Below are positions 1-8,058 of a stretch of 64,000 nt of DNA, in pieces. Origin of the DNA: Nocardia transvalensis (GTDB lineage: Bacteria; Actinomycetota; Actinomycetes; Mycobacteriales; Mycobacteriaceae); NCBI RefSeq assembly GCF_015477765.1, contig NZ_JADLQQ010000013.1, positions 62,001-126,000 on the forward strand. The letters are read 5' to 3'. The position numbers were made by a program, and so were the translations under genes. The notes beneath the pieces were generated by a model. It saw only the letters and a list, made by a program, of their open reading frames with translations, had not been told where the DNA came from and did no database searches. Positions within the stretch are counted from its first letter, which is position 1; the number at the start of each line of letters is the position of its first letter.

Positions 1-278
1 TGCCGGTCGAACGCCGGGACGATGGTCCCGATGACCGTGGCCTCGCTGTCGAAGGTGAGGGCCAGCTTCACCGGCCCGATCGTGCCGCTGAACCTGCGCG
101 TACCGTGCAGTGCCTCCAGGTCGGGCGCCTCGATCCGCGCACCCAGCACGGTGAACGGCGGCACGTCCTCGACGAATTTGCCGTCGAAGGCGCGCTGCTG
201 TCCCGCGGCCGGGTCGATCGCGTTCACCGTGAGGGACTTGCCCTCCGTGTGCTCGCAGACCCCGCGCATGATGGTCAT
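1..278 (-). CDS. Hypothetical protein, partial (C-terminus off the left edge)
   Basis: The reverse strand reads open from an ATG at 278 to the window edge, giving about 92 residues beginning MTIMRGVCEHTEGK. A GGGGAA-like ribosome site lies just upstream. The reading is acidic and codon-typical, with G/C third positions, and no competing frame looks better. A stretch with alternating hydrophobic residues (KLALTFDSEATVIGTIVPAF) suggests a beta-rich fold. I do not recognise the family. The gene is transcribed away from the sugar-transport operon and separated from it by about 137 bases with nothing obvious. Confidence 0.55.
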   Translation of the reverse strand, partial: MTIMRGVCEHTEGKSLTVNAIDPAAGQQRAFDGKFVEDVPPFTVLGARIEAPDLEALHGTRRFSGTIGPVKLALTFDSEATVIGTIVPAFDR

Positions 279-415
279 AGTTCCCCGATCCCGACCAAGA
301 GTGTGCCTCTCAGGGTAGAGCTTCCGGTGTGAAGCGTCGCCCGATTCGGCGAGCCGATCACGTCGGGAGCGAAACAAACCACACGGTCCGATTCAGGTGC
401 CATGCAAGCCCCTCC

Positions 416-1573
416 TCACAGACTGACGAGGACGTCTTCGAAGGCGGCTTCCGCGGCCCCGAGAAGTTTCAAATCCGCGCCCAGCGAGGACTTTTCGATG
501 CGGATACCGCCGAGGGCCCGACCGACCATGCTGCGGCGCACCACCTCCCGCCGGACGTGGCTCACCACGGCATCGGGCAGGGTCGTGAACAGGTCGCCGA
601 GCACGACCAGCTCCGGACCGAGGATGTTCGCCACGTTGACCAGCCCGAGGATCAGCCAGTCGACATAGTCCCCGAGCCGCGCCACCGGATCCGAATCCCG
701 TTGCAGCTCACGCAGTTCCGCCACGATCGCGCCGCGCGGACTACCCTCGGGCAGCCCGAGTGCGCGACGCAGGGCGGCCTCGCCGACCTCGGTTTCCCAG
801 CAACCCTCGTTGCCGCAGTGGCAGCGGCGACCGCCCGGATGCACCGTCATATGGCCGATTTCGCCGAGATAGCCGGCCGAGCCGCGCATCAGCGCCCCCT
901 GCGCGATGATGCCACCGCCGACCCCGACATCGGCGGACACGAAGACCGCATCCGAGGCGCCGCGCCCGACCCCGCGCATGAATTCGGCCAGCGCGCCCAG
1001 TTCGGCGTCGTTGCCGACGACCACGGGCAGGCCGAGCACGGTACCCATCCGTGCCCCGAACGGCACCTGCATCCAGCCGAGATTGGCCGCGGCATGCACC
1101 AGCCCGTCGGCGCGGCGCACCACGCCGGGCACCGACACCCCGGCCGCCACCGGCCGCAGCCCCAGATCCTGCGCCAGCAGCGCCGCGGATTCGGCGACGT
1201 GGCAGGCCACCTCGTCCGGATCGCGTTGCCGTCCGCGCAGATTCCAGCTGTTGCGGCCGAGGATCTGCCCGCCCAGCCCGACCAGCGCGATCCCCGCGTG
1301 TTCGACGGTGACGTCGACGGCCAGCACCACCACGGCCTGCGGCTGCGGCAGCACCAGCAGCGACGGGCGCCCGGCGCCCTGGGCCAGCCGGGGCACCCGT
1401 TCCTCGACGACACCGTCACCGGCCAGGCCGTCCACCAGCATCTTGATCGTCGAGCGGTTCAGGCCGAGTTCGGTCGCCAGCGCCGCACGGGTGGCCGGGC
1501 CACCCACGTGCAGCAGGCGCAGCAGCGAGGCACGGTTGAATCGGCGCACCTCGTCCGGGCGGGCGACAGTCAT
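416..1573 (-). CDS. ROK-family transcriptional repressor (NagC/XylR type)
   Basis: A 385-residue protein with an N-terminal winged-helix segment (about residues 10-60, including TRAALATELGLNRSTIKMLV) followed by a ROK sugar-kinase-like domain. The ROK zinc site is visible: His241 in GEIGHMTV and Cys251, Cys253 and Cys258 in CHCGNEGCWE. Length and layout fit XylR/NagC-type repressors rather than ROK kinases, which lack the HTH. It is the last gene of the sugar ABC operon (70 bases after the permease), the usual place for a local repressor released by the transported sugar. Its likely target is the inverted repeat upstream of the binding-protein gene at 5056-5080. The ligand, xylose or another pentose or hexose, is inferred from the neighbours only. 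Confidence 0.88.
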   Translation of the reverse strand: MTVARPDEVRRFNRASLLRLLHVGGPATRAALATELGLNRSTIKMLVDGLAGDGVVEERVPRLAQGAGRPSLLVLPQPQAVVVLAVDVTVEHAGIALVGLGGQILGRNSWNLRGRQRDPDEVACHVAESAALLAQDLGLRPVAAGVSVPGVVRRADGLVHAAANLGWMQVPFGARMGTVLGLPVVVGNDAELGALAEFMRGVGRGASDAVFVSADVGVGGGIIAQGALMRGSAGYLGEIGHMTVHPGGRRCHCGNEGCWETEVGEAALRRALGLPEGSPRGAIVAELRELQRDSDPVARLGDYVDWLILGLVNVANILGPELVVLGDLFTTLPDAVVSHVRREVVRRSMVGRALGGIRIEKSSLGADLKLLGAAEAAFEDVLVSL

Positions 1574-1643
1574 GCGCTCAGCAATAGCATCGTCGTCCCT
1601 CCGCTCGGTTGTGAGCCCAATGTTTGCCGCCCGGTGCGCATCG

Positions 1644-3056
1644 TCAGCGTCCCGTCGCCTGGGCGCGCCGACGCGACAGCGCGTCCACGGTCGCGGCCAG
1701 CAGCAACACCAAACCGGTGACGATCGACACGACCGCGGCGGGCTGTCTCAGCAACCCCAGCCCGTTGGACACCACCGCCAGCACCGCACCGCCGATCACG
1801 GCATCGGCCACCCGGCCCTTGCCGCCGAACAGCGAGGTGCCGCCGATGACCGCCGCACCGACGGCGAACAGCAGGGTGTTCAGGCCGCCCGCCTGCGGAT
1901 CCACCGAACCCACCTTGGAGGAGTAGACGATGGCGCCGACCGCCGCACAACCCGACGAGATGACGAACACGCTGGCCCGCAGCTGGGTCACGTTGATACC
2001 GGCGCGCCGGGCGGCCTCGCTGTTGCCGCCGATCGCGTAGAGGTGCCGGCCGTAGGTGGTGCGGTTGAGCACATATGTGCCGACCACCAGGAGCGCCAAC
2101 ACGATCGGCACCACATAGGGCACCCCGGAGATCTCGATCAGCGGACTCGGCGACCGGTTCACCGACAGGAACGCGGTCGCCACCGCGCCCAGCATCGTCA
2201 CCGCGGCCACCTTGCCGATCACCAGCGGCGTCGGCGGGGTGACCAAGCCCTTTGCCCGCCTGCGGAAGTGGCCGACGAGGGTCACCGCGCCGTAGCCACC
2301 GGCGGCCACCACGAACAGCACCCAGCTCCACAGCACCGACAGATTCCCGTTGGCGACCTCGTTGAGCACCGGTGAGGAGCTGATGCCCAGCACCCCGCCC
2401 TCGCCGATCACTTGCAGGATCGCCCCCTGCCAGGCCAGGAACAGCGCCAACGTCACCACGAACGACGGCATGCCGATCCGGGCGATGAGATAGCCGGTGA
2501 TGCAGCCGATGGCGGTGCCCACACAGACCGCCAGCAGCATCTCGATCCACGGATCGGCCCGGAAGCCGACCAGCGTGATCACCAGGCCCAGCAGCGACAT
2601 CGCCACGCCCGGCCAGATCCGCAGCAATCCGGCCAGCACCGCGGCGAGCACCAGCAGCGCACAGAAGACGATGTAGACCGTACTGCCCATGCCGGACAAC
2701 AGATTTCCGTTGTCGACGTAGTGCATCGCCAGCACCGCACCCGCCACCCCGGATGCGGTGCCCGCGGCGAGGTCGATCTCGCCCAGCAGCAGCACGTAGA
2801 CGATGCCCATCGCAATAATGGTCTGGCCCGCCCCCTGCGCGAGCAGATTCGCGATGTTGTTGAGCGAGAGGAACACCTCCGACAGCGTCGTGAACAGCAC
2901 GATCAGCACCACCAGCCCCAACAGCGCAGGCAGCGAACCGATCTCGCCGCCCCGCACGCGGGCCAGATAGGCGCGCACGGCCTCCGCTGTGGACACGGTG
3001 GTGGTGTCGATGCCGAAATCGGCGACCGCCGCGTCGGACGAAACTTGCGTCATCAC
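1644..3056 (-). CDS. xylH: Sugar ABC transporter permease (XylH/RbsC family)
   Basis: A 470-residue polytopic inner-membrane protein of the BPD_transp_2 family, with about ten to twelve hydrophobic segments. It carries family signatures such as GEIDLAAGTASGVAGA near the first third and YAIGGNSEAARRAGI near residues 340-355. It would form the channel for a carbohydrate-uptake ABC transporter. It lies 13 bases after the ATPase gene, so co-transcription is expected. It is longer than RbsC (about 320) but close to XylH-type permeases. The name is by operon analogy; the sugar is not proven. Confidence 0.85.
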   Translation of the reverse strand: MMTQVSSDAAVADFGIDTTTVSTAEAVRAYLARVRGGEIGSLPALLGLVVLIVLFTTLSEVFLSLNNIANLLAQGAGQTIIAMGIVYVLLLGEIDLAAGTASGVAGAVLAMHYVDNGNLLSGMGSTVYIVFCALLVLAAVLAGLLRIWPGVAMSLLGLVITLVGFRADPWIEMLLAVCVGTAIGCITGYLIARIGMPSFVVTLALFLAWQGAILQVIGEGGVLGISSSPVLNEVANGNLSVLWSWVLFVVAAGGYGAVTLVGHFRRRAKGLVTPPTPLVIGKVAAVTMLGAVATAFLSVNRSPSPLIEISGVPYVVPIVLALLVVGTYVLNRTTYGRHLYAIGGNSEAARRAGINVTQLRASVFVISSGCAAVGAIVYSSKVGSVDPQAGGLNTLLFAVGAAVIGGTSLFGGKGRVADAVIGGAVLAVVSNGLGLLRQPAAVVSIVTGLVLLLAATVDALSRRRAQATGR

Positions 3057-3069
3057 ATCGTCTTTCCTG

Positions 3070-3843
3070 CTACAGCACCGCGGCTTCCGGCCGGGCCAAA
3101 CCCAATTCGCCGGAACGGCCCGCGGTGATCAATTCCACGACCTGGTTCTGGGTGACCTCGACCGTGCGCACCTGCGCGGCCATCCGGCCCAGGTACAGCA
3201 CCGCGATCCGGTCGGCCACCTCGAAGACATCGGCGAGGTTGTGGCTGATCAGCACCACCCCGATCCCCTGCTCGGCGAGGCGGCGCACCAGATCGAGCAC
3301 CTGCCGGGTCTGCGCCACCCCGAGCGCGGCGGTCGGCTCGTCGAGCAGCACCAGATTGCTGTTCCACAGCACGGCTTTCGCGATGGCCACCGTCTGGCGC
3401 TGTCCACCCGACAGCGACGACACCGGCGTGCGCACCGATTTGACGGTGCGCACCGACAGCGACGCCAGCGTGCGCCGCGCGGCCTCCTCCATGCTCGCCT
3501 CGTCCATGAACCACGGCTTGCCGCGCTCGCGGCCGAGGAACATGTTCTGCACGATGTCGAGGTTGTCGGCCAGCGCGAGGTCCTGATACACGACCTCGAT
3601 CCCCAGTGCCGCAGCGTCTTTCGGCCCGCGCAGCTGGACCTGCTCGCCGCGGAAGCGAACCGTGCCGGTGTCGGCGGGATGAATCCCGGCGATGCATTTC
3701 ACCAGCGTCGACTTACCCGCGCCGTTGTCACCCACCAAGGCGGTGACTTCTCCTGCCGGAGCGGTGAATTCGACGTCGTGCAGCACGTGCACGGCGCCGA
3801 AACTCTTGTTGAGCCCGGTGATCTGGAGCAACGGCTCACTCAT
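3070..3843 (-). CDS. xylG: Sugar ABC transporter ATP-binding protein (XylG-like, single domain)
   Basis: A 257-residue ATPase starting at MSEPLLQITGLNKSF. It has a Walker A (GDNGAGKST), the ABC signature (LSGGQRQ) and a Walker B (NLVLLDEPTAA), then the H-loop LISHNL. It has one nucleotide-binding domain, as in actinobacterial XylG proteins and unlike the tandem ATPase RbsA. The chosen ATG at 3843 overlaps the TGA of the binding-protein gene (ATGA), so translation is probably coupled; a longer in-frame start upstream would run into that gene. It powers uptake with the adjacent permease and lipoprotein. Confidence 0.88.
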   Translation of the reverse strand: MSEPLLQITGLNKSFGAVHVLHDVEFTAPAGEVTALVGDNGAGKSTLVKCIAGIHPADTGTVRFRGEQVQLRGPKDAAALGIEVVYQDLALADNLDIVQNMFLGRERGKPWFMDEASMEEAARRTLASLSVRTVKSVRTPVSSLSGGQRQTVAIAKAVLWNSNLVLLDEPTAALGVAQTRQVLDLVRRLAEQGIGVVLISHNLADVFEVADRIAVLYLGRMAAQVRTVEVTQNQVVELITAGRSGELGLARPEAAVL

Positions 3844-4964
3844 CGGGCGATCCCGAGTTGCATGCAGATCTGTGCCACGTCGCCGGTGCACAGTTCACCG
3901 GCCTTCACATAGCCCTGATCGACGACCTGCTTCACCTCGGTGCGGGTGATCGAATGCGGGTCCAGCAGGACCGATTTCACCGTGCGGTTGCCCTTGGGAT
4001 CCTGGCTCGAGGCGGTGGCCAGCCCGTCCGCGGTCGCCTTGTCGCCCTTGGCCAGCGCCGCGGCCAGCCGGGCGGCGGCCTCGGCCTCGTCCTTGATCGG
4101 CTTGAACACCGTCATGTACTGATCGCCGCGCAGCACCGCCTTGAGGCCCTCGACGGTCGCGTCCTGCCCGGTGACCGGCACCTTGCCGTTGAGCCCGTTC
4201 TTCTTCAGCACCGTGATGATCGCCCCGGCCAGGCCGTCGTTGGCGGCCACCACGCCGTCGATCGTGCCGCCGTTGCCGGTGAGCAGCTGCTCGAAGACCT
4301 GCCCGCCCTTCTGGTTGTCCCAGCCGTCGATGGGCTGGCTGTGCACCAGCTTCAGCGCACCCGAGTTGTAGAGCGGCTGCAGCACCTTGTGCTGGCCCTC
4401 GGCGAACAGGGTGGCGTTGTTGTCGGTGGGCGCGCCCTGGATCTCGATCACCTGCGCGCCCGGCTTGTCCTTCAGCGCATCGGCCAGGGCCTGGCCCTGC
4501 AACTGGCCGACGCGCACATTGTCGAAGGACACGTAGTAGTCGGAGGCGCCGCCGAGGTTGAGCCGGTCGTAGTCGATGGTCGGAATGCCCGCCCTCTTGG
4601 CCTTGTTGGCCACCGCGGTGCCGACCTCGCTGTTGATGGCGGCGATGACCAGCACTTTCACCCCCTGGGCGATCATGCCGTCGGCAAGCGAAGTGAACTT
4701 CTGGACGTCACCCTGGGCGTTTTCGATATCGGCGTCGAATCCCTGTGCACTCAACGCCTGCTGCAGCATCGGCCGATCGAAGCCTTCCCAGCGGGCCGAG
4801 GTCGCTGTCTCCGGCAGGATCACCCCGACCGTCCCGTTCGCGCTGCCGCCACCCGCGCCCGGACCGGTGGTGGTGTCGCTACGCGTGGTGTTGGAACCGC
4901 AGGCGGTGAGGGTCAGCAGGCCGGCGAGCGCAACAGCAACGGCCCCAAGCATTTTCGTCCTCAT
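3840..4964 (-). CDS. xylF: Sugar ABC transporter substrate-binding lipoprotein (XylF-like)
   Basis: A 374-residue extracellular sugar-binding protein of the periplasmic-binding-protein type 1 superfamily. The chosen ATG gives MRTKMLGAVAVALAGLLTL followed by TACGS, a signal peptide and lipobox, so the mature protein should be membrane-anchored at Cys. An AAAGG ribosome site precedes this start. The mature part contains the VIAAINSEVGTAVANKAKRA and VAANDGLAGAII segments of sugar-binding proteins. It is first in the operon and is preceded by a strong palindrome (5056-5080), so the sugar-responsive promoter should lie in 4965-5080. Confidence 0.88.
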   Translation of the reverse strand: MRTKMLGAVAVALAGLLTLTACGSNTTRSDTTTGPGAGGGSANGTVGVILPETATSARWEGFDRPMLQQALSAQGFDADIENAQGDVQKFTSLADGMIAQGVKVLVIAAINSEVGTAVANKAKRAGIPTIDYDRLNLGGASDYYVSFDNVRVGQLQGQALADALKDKPGAQVIEIQGAPTDNNATLFAEGQHKVLQPLYNSGALKLVHSQPIDGWDNQKGGQVFEQLLTGNGGTIDGVVAANDGLAGAIITVLKKNGLNGKVPVTGQDATVEGLKAVLRGDQYMTVFKPIKDEAEAAARLAAALAKGDKATADGLATASSQDPKGNRTVKSVLLDPHSITRTEVKQVVDQGYVKAGELCTGDVAQICMQLGIAR

Positions 4965-5055
4965 CAGGTGAACCTTTCGAGCTGTCGGCCGCGCCCGCTC
5001 CAGCCCACTGTCCCGGCAGGCTCCCAGCCGGGATCTCGGGCCGGACGGCGCGGCC

Positions 5056-5080
5056 CATATGTTGTAGGCAACAACATATG
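5056..5080. promoter_or_regulatory. Inverted-repeat operator upstream of the sugar ABC operon
   Basis: CATATGTTGT and ACAACATATG form a perfect 10-bp inverted repeat around the 5-base spacer AGGCA, 92 bases upstream of the xylF-like start. ROK repressors bind palindromes with TTGTT/AACAA-like half-sites, and the only local repressor is the ROK protein of the same operon. Its assignment as the ROK operator is inference. Confidence 0.7.
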
Positions 5081-5268
5081 CGACGCACGTCACAGCGGAG
5101 GTCACAATTGCACAACGGTATGTGGCCCAGCTCACTTATTGGCATCCTGGCACGAAACGAGCCGCCGCCGAACCCATTCGGCCGTAGCTGGACGTGTCAT
5201 ATTCGGAACACCCGCGAGTGTCAAATCCTGTTGTGAACGCAACCCGAGCGCCGTAACGTGAGTTGACT

Positions 5269-6075
5269 GTGCGCGCGGACCCGGGGGTGTATTTCAGACT
5301 GGCTGCAGCAGGGTTCCGCAGGCAGTGGCACTACCGCGCGGCGATGTTCGCCGGGATGGTCACCAACGTGGTGTTCGGGCTGGTGCGCGCCTCGGTCATG
5401 CTGGCCGCCGTGCGCACCGGCGCCGGATTCGGTGGCTACAGCGTCGATTCGATCGGCGCCTACGTCTGGCTCTCGCAGGGTCTGCTGGGCGCCCTGGCAC
5501 TGATGGGCCCGCCGCCCGAGATCGTCGACCGCATCCGCACCGGTGACGTGGCGATCGACTTCCTGCGCCCGCTCGACATCCAATTCTCCTATCTGGCAAG
5601 CGATCTCGGGCGCGCCGGCTGCACCCTACTGCTCCGCGGGGTGCCGAGCGTCGCAGCCGGGATGCTGACACTGCAGCTCGGCCTGCCGCACGGCACCGCT
5701 CCCTATGTATTGGGCGCGATCAGTGTCGTACTGGCGATGACGATCTCCGCACTGCTGCTGCTCTCGGTCGGCCTGATCGGTTTCTGGCTGGTGGAAACCC
5801 GTGGGGTGCGACTGCTCTACCAGATCGTGGCCACCTTCCTGGCCGGACTGTTCGTCCCGGTCCACCTGTTTCCCGGCTGGCTGTACACCGCGGCGATGCT
5901 GACCCCGTTCCCCTCACTGCTGCAGGGGCCGATCGACGTGCTGTCGGGACGGGCCACCGGCCTCGCGGCCGTCCAGATCATCGGCGTCCAGCTGGGCTGG
6001 GTTGCCGTGGCAATGCTCCTCGGCCGCTTGCTGCTACGGGCAGGTCGGCGCAAACTGGAGGTGCAGGGTGGCTGA
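5269..6075 (+). CDS. ABC-2 type transporter permease, subunit 1
   Basis: A polytopic membrane protein of about 268 residues with six predicted hydrophobic segments, of the family that works as two related permeases with one ATPase (COG4587/COG3694 type). A TTG lies in frame at 5263, but a GTGAG ribosome site sits directly against it and 6 bases before the GTG at 5269, so I prefer the GTG. The RTGDVAIDFLRPL segment after the third hydrophobic stretch is typical of this family. It overlaps the next permease gene by 8 bases. It is an exporter half-channel; the substrate is unknown. It diverges from the sugar operon across about 300 bases. Confidence 0.8.
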   Translation: MRADPGVYFRLAAAGFRRQWHYRAAMFAGMVTNVVFGLVRASVMLAAVRTGAGFGGYSVDSIGAYVWLSQGLLGALALMGPPPEIVDRIRTGDVAIDFLRPLDIQFSYLASDLGRAGCTLLLRGVPSVAAGMLTLQLGLPHGTAPYVLGAISVVLAMTISALLLLSVGLIGFWLVETRGVRLLYQIVATFLAGLFVPVHLFPGWLYTAAMLTPFPSLLQGPIDVLSGRATGLAAVQIIGVQLGWVAVAMLLGRLLLRAGRRKLEVQGG

Positions 6076-6913
6076 AGCGATCGACGAGGCAATCGAATCC
6101 TCTGGGATGCACGGAAACTGGTTCACCCCGTACGCGGCGGTGCTGGGCTCGCGGATGCGCTCACAGCAGGCCTATCCGCTGTCCTTTGCCGCCGATATGC
6201 TGTCTTCCCTACTGGTCGGTGTGGTGGAATTCGCCGAGGTCTGGGTGATCTACCACAACGTGCGGGTGCTCGGCGGGCTCGACATGGATGCGATGCTGCT
6301 GCTGTTCGGGCTGTCGAATCTGGCCTTCGCCATCGCCCAGATCGCGGTGGGCCACACCGACACCCTGCCCACCTATATTCGCCTGGGCACCCTCGACGCC
6401 TTCCATCTGCGCCCCCAGCCGCTGCTGATGCAGCTGATCACCAGCGATATCTCGCTGCGCCGCCTGGCCCGCGCCGGGGTCGCGGCCGCCGTCCTGGGTG
6501 CCGGGCTGCTGACCAACGACATCGCCTGGACCGCATCGCACTTCGCCCTGCTCGTGGTCTCCCTGGCGACGGGGATCGCGATCTTCGCCGGACTGTTCGT
6601 CTGCGCGGCCGGATTGCAGTTCTTCCTCATCGACGGCGCCGAACTCACCAACAGCTTCACCTACGGCGGCTCGTTCGCCGCTCAGCAGCCCACCTCGGTG
6701 TTCGGCCATCCGATGAAACTGGTGTTCGGATTCGCCGTTCCGGTCGCCTTCGTGGCCTACCTGCCCACCATCGCGCTGCTGGGGCTGCCCGGTCCCGAGT
6801 GGCTGCCGGCCTGGCTGGCGTGGTGGACTCCGGCCGCCGCACTGTGGATTTGGGTTCTTGCACTGACGTGCTGGCGTCTGGGCGTCCGGCACTACCAGGG
6901 AGGCGGTGGATGA
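6068..6913 (+). CDS. ABC-2 type transporter permease, subunit 2
   Basis: A protein of about 281 residues with six hydrophobic segments, homologous in layout to the preceding permease (compare VGHTDTLPTYIRLGTLDAFHLRP with the earlier RIRTGDVAIDFLRP). The GTG at 6068 lies inside the end of the upstream gene, with GGAGG about 6 bases before it. A longer open frame upstream contains no better start. The two permeases probably form a heterodimer with the ATPase encoded next, whose ATG overlaps this stop codon (ATGA). The substrate cannot be read from sequence. Confidence 0.8.
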   Translation: MAEAIDEAIESSGMHGNWFTPYAAVLGSRMRSQQAYPLSFAADMLSSLLVGVVEFAEVWVIYHNVRVLGGLDMDAMLLLFGLSNLAFAIAQIAVGHTDTLPTYIRLGTLDAFHLRPQPLLMQLITSDISLRRLARAGVAAAVLGAGLLTNDIAWTASHFALLVVSLATGIAIFAGLFVCAAGLQFFLIDGAELTNSFTYGGSFAAQQPTSVFGHPMKLVFGFAVPVAFVAYLPTIALLGLPGPEWLPAWLAWWTPAAALWIWVLALTCWRLGVRHYQGGGG

Positions 6914-7920
6914 ACGCTATCGAGATCAGGGATGTGACCCGGCAGTTCGTACTGCGACGCAAGGACGACCGGCGCTTCAGACGCCGCCGGGAGGTACTGA
7001 CCGCCGTCGACCGCATGAGTTTCAGCATCGAGTCCGGCTCCGCCGTCGGCTATATCGGAGCGAACGGTGCGGGCAAATCCACCACCATCAAGATGCTCAC
7101 CGGCATTCTGGTGCCGACCGCCGGCACCGTCCGCACCTGTGGGCTGGAACCGGTGCGCCAGCGCCGGGAACTGGCGGGGCGCATCGGGGTGGTGTTCGGC
7201 CAGCGCTCCCAGCTGTGGTGGGATCTGCCGCTGCGGGAATCGTTCACCATCCTCGCGGCCATCCACCGCCTGGATCCGGACCTGGCGCGCAAGCGCACCC
7301 ACGAACTGGTGGAACAACTGGAGATGGCCGACACCCTCGACACCCCGGTACGCCAGCTGTCGCTCGGCCAGCGCATGCGCGCGGAGATCGCGGCCGCCCT
7401 GCTGCACTCGCCGGAGCTGCTGATCCTCGACGAGCCGACCATCGGACTGGACGTGCTGTCCAAGCAGCGATTGCGCGAATTCCTCAGCTACGAGCGGATC
7501 CGGCGCGGCACTACACTGCTGCTGACCACCCACGACGTGGGCGATATCGAGAGGCTGTGCGAGCGGGTGCTGGTCGTCGACCACGGCCGGCTCGCCTACG
7601 ACGGCTCGCTCACCGGCTTGGCGGCCACCGTCCGGGTGCGCCGGGTGCTGGTGGTCGATCTGGCCGTGCCCGCTCCGGATCTGGTCGAATTGCCGGGGGC
7701 CGAACTGGTGTCCAGCGAGGGCGGCGGGATTCGCCAGCGGCTGGCGTTCGACCCCGACACCACCACCGCCGCGCAGCTTCTCACCGCGGTGTCCGCGCGC
7801 GCCGAGGTCCGGGATCTGTCCATCGAGGAACCCGATATCGAGGACGTGGTGCGCAGCATCTACGAATCCCGTTCCGTGCCCTCCCTGCGCCGCGTGCCGC
7901 ACGCCCGCGGCCGGACCTGA
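6910..7920 (+). CDS. ABC exporter ATP-binding protein
   Basis: A 336-residue ATPase with Walker A (GANGAGKSTTIKML), Q-loop, signature (LSLGQRMRAEIAAALL), Walker B (LLILDEPTIGLD) and H-loop (LLTTHDV), then a C-terminal extension of about 90 residues as in drug/lipid exporter ATPases. The N-terminal RRKDDRRFRRRRE insertion before the core is basic. The ATG at 6910 overlaps the permease stop and has GGAGG upstream. Together the three genes encode a complete export complex of the DrrA/NatA-like type. No regulator or substrate gene is adjacent, so the role (lipid, viologen-like dye or drug export) is open. Confidence 0.88.
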   Translation: MNAIEIRDVTRQFVLRRKDDRRFRRRREVLTAVDRMSFSIESGSAVGYIGANGAGKSTTIKMLTGILVPTAGTVRTCGLEPVRQRRELAGRIGVVFGQRSQLWWDLPLRESFTILAAIHRLDPDLARKRTHELVEQLEMADTLDTPVRQLSLGQRMRAEIAAALLHSPELLILDEPTIGLDVLSKQRLREFLSYERIRRGTTLLLTTHDVGDIERLCERVLVVDHGRLAYDGSLTGLAATVRVRRVLVVDLAVPAPDLVELPGAELVSSEGGGIRQRLAFDPDTTTAAQLLTAVSARAEVRDLSIEEPDIEDVVRSIYESRSVPSLRRVPHARGRT

Positions 7921-8058
7921 GTGAACTGCTGACGCACTCGCCGATGCCTTGCGGCGCCCTCGTGTTGCGAACCGGACGGCGGTGTGCCACGTTGCTTCTG
8001 ATTCTCCCGGGCGCGGTGGTTCGGGTGGCCTGCCGGAGATCGAGAAGAGGGAGAACAG

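Noticed and set aside
329..1720. Plus-strand His/Arg-rich frames over the ROK gene
   Set aside because: They are antisense shadows. The ROK protein on the other strand has an HTH and zinc site.
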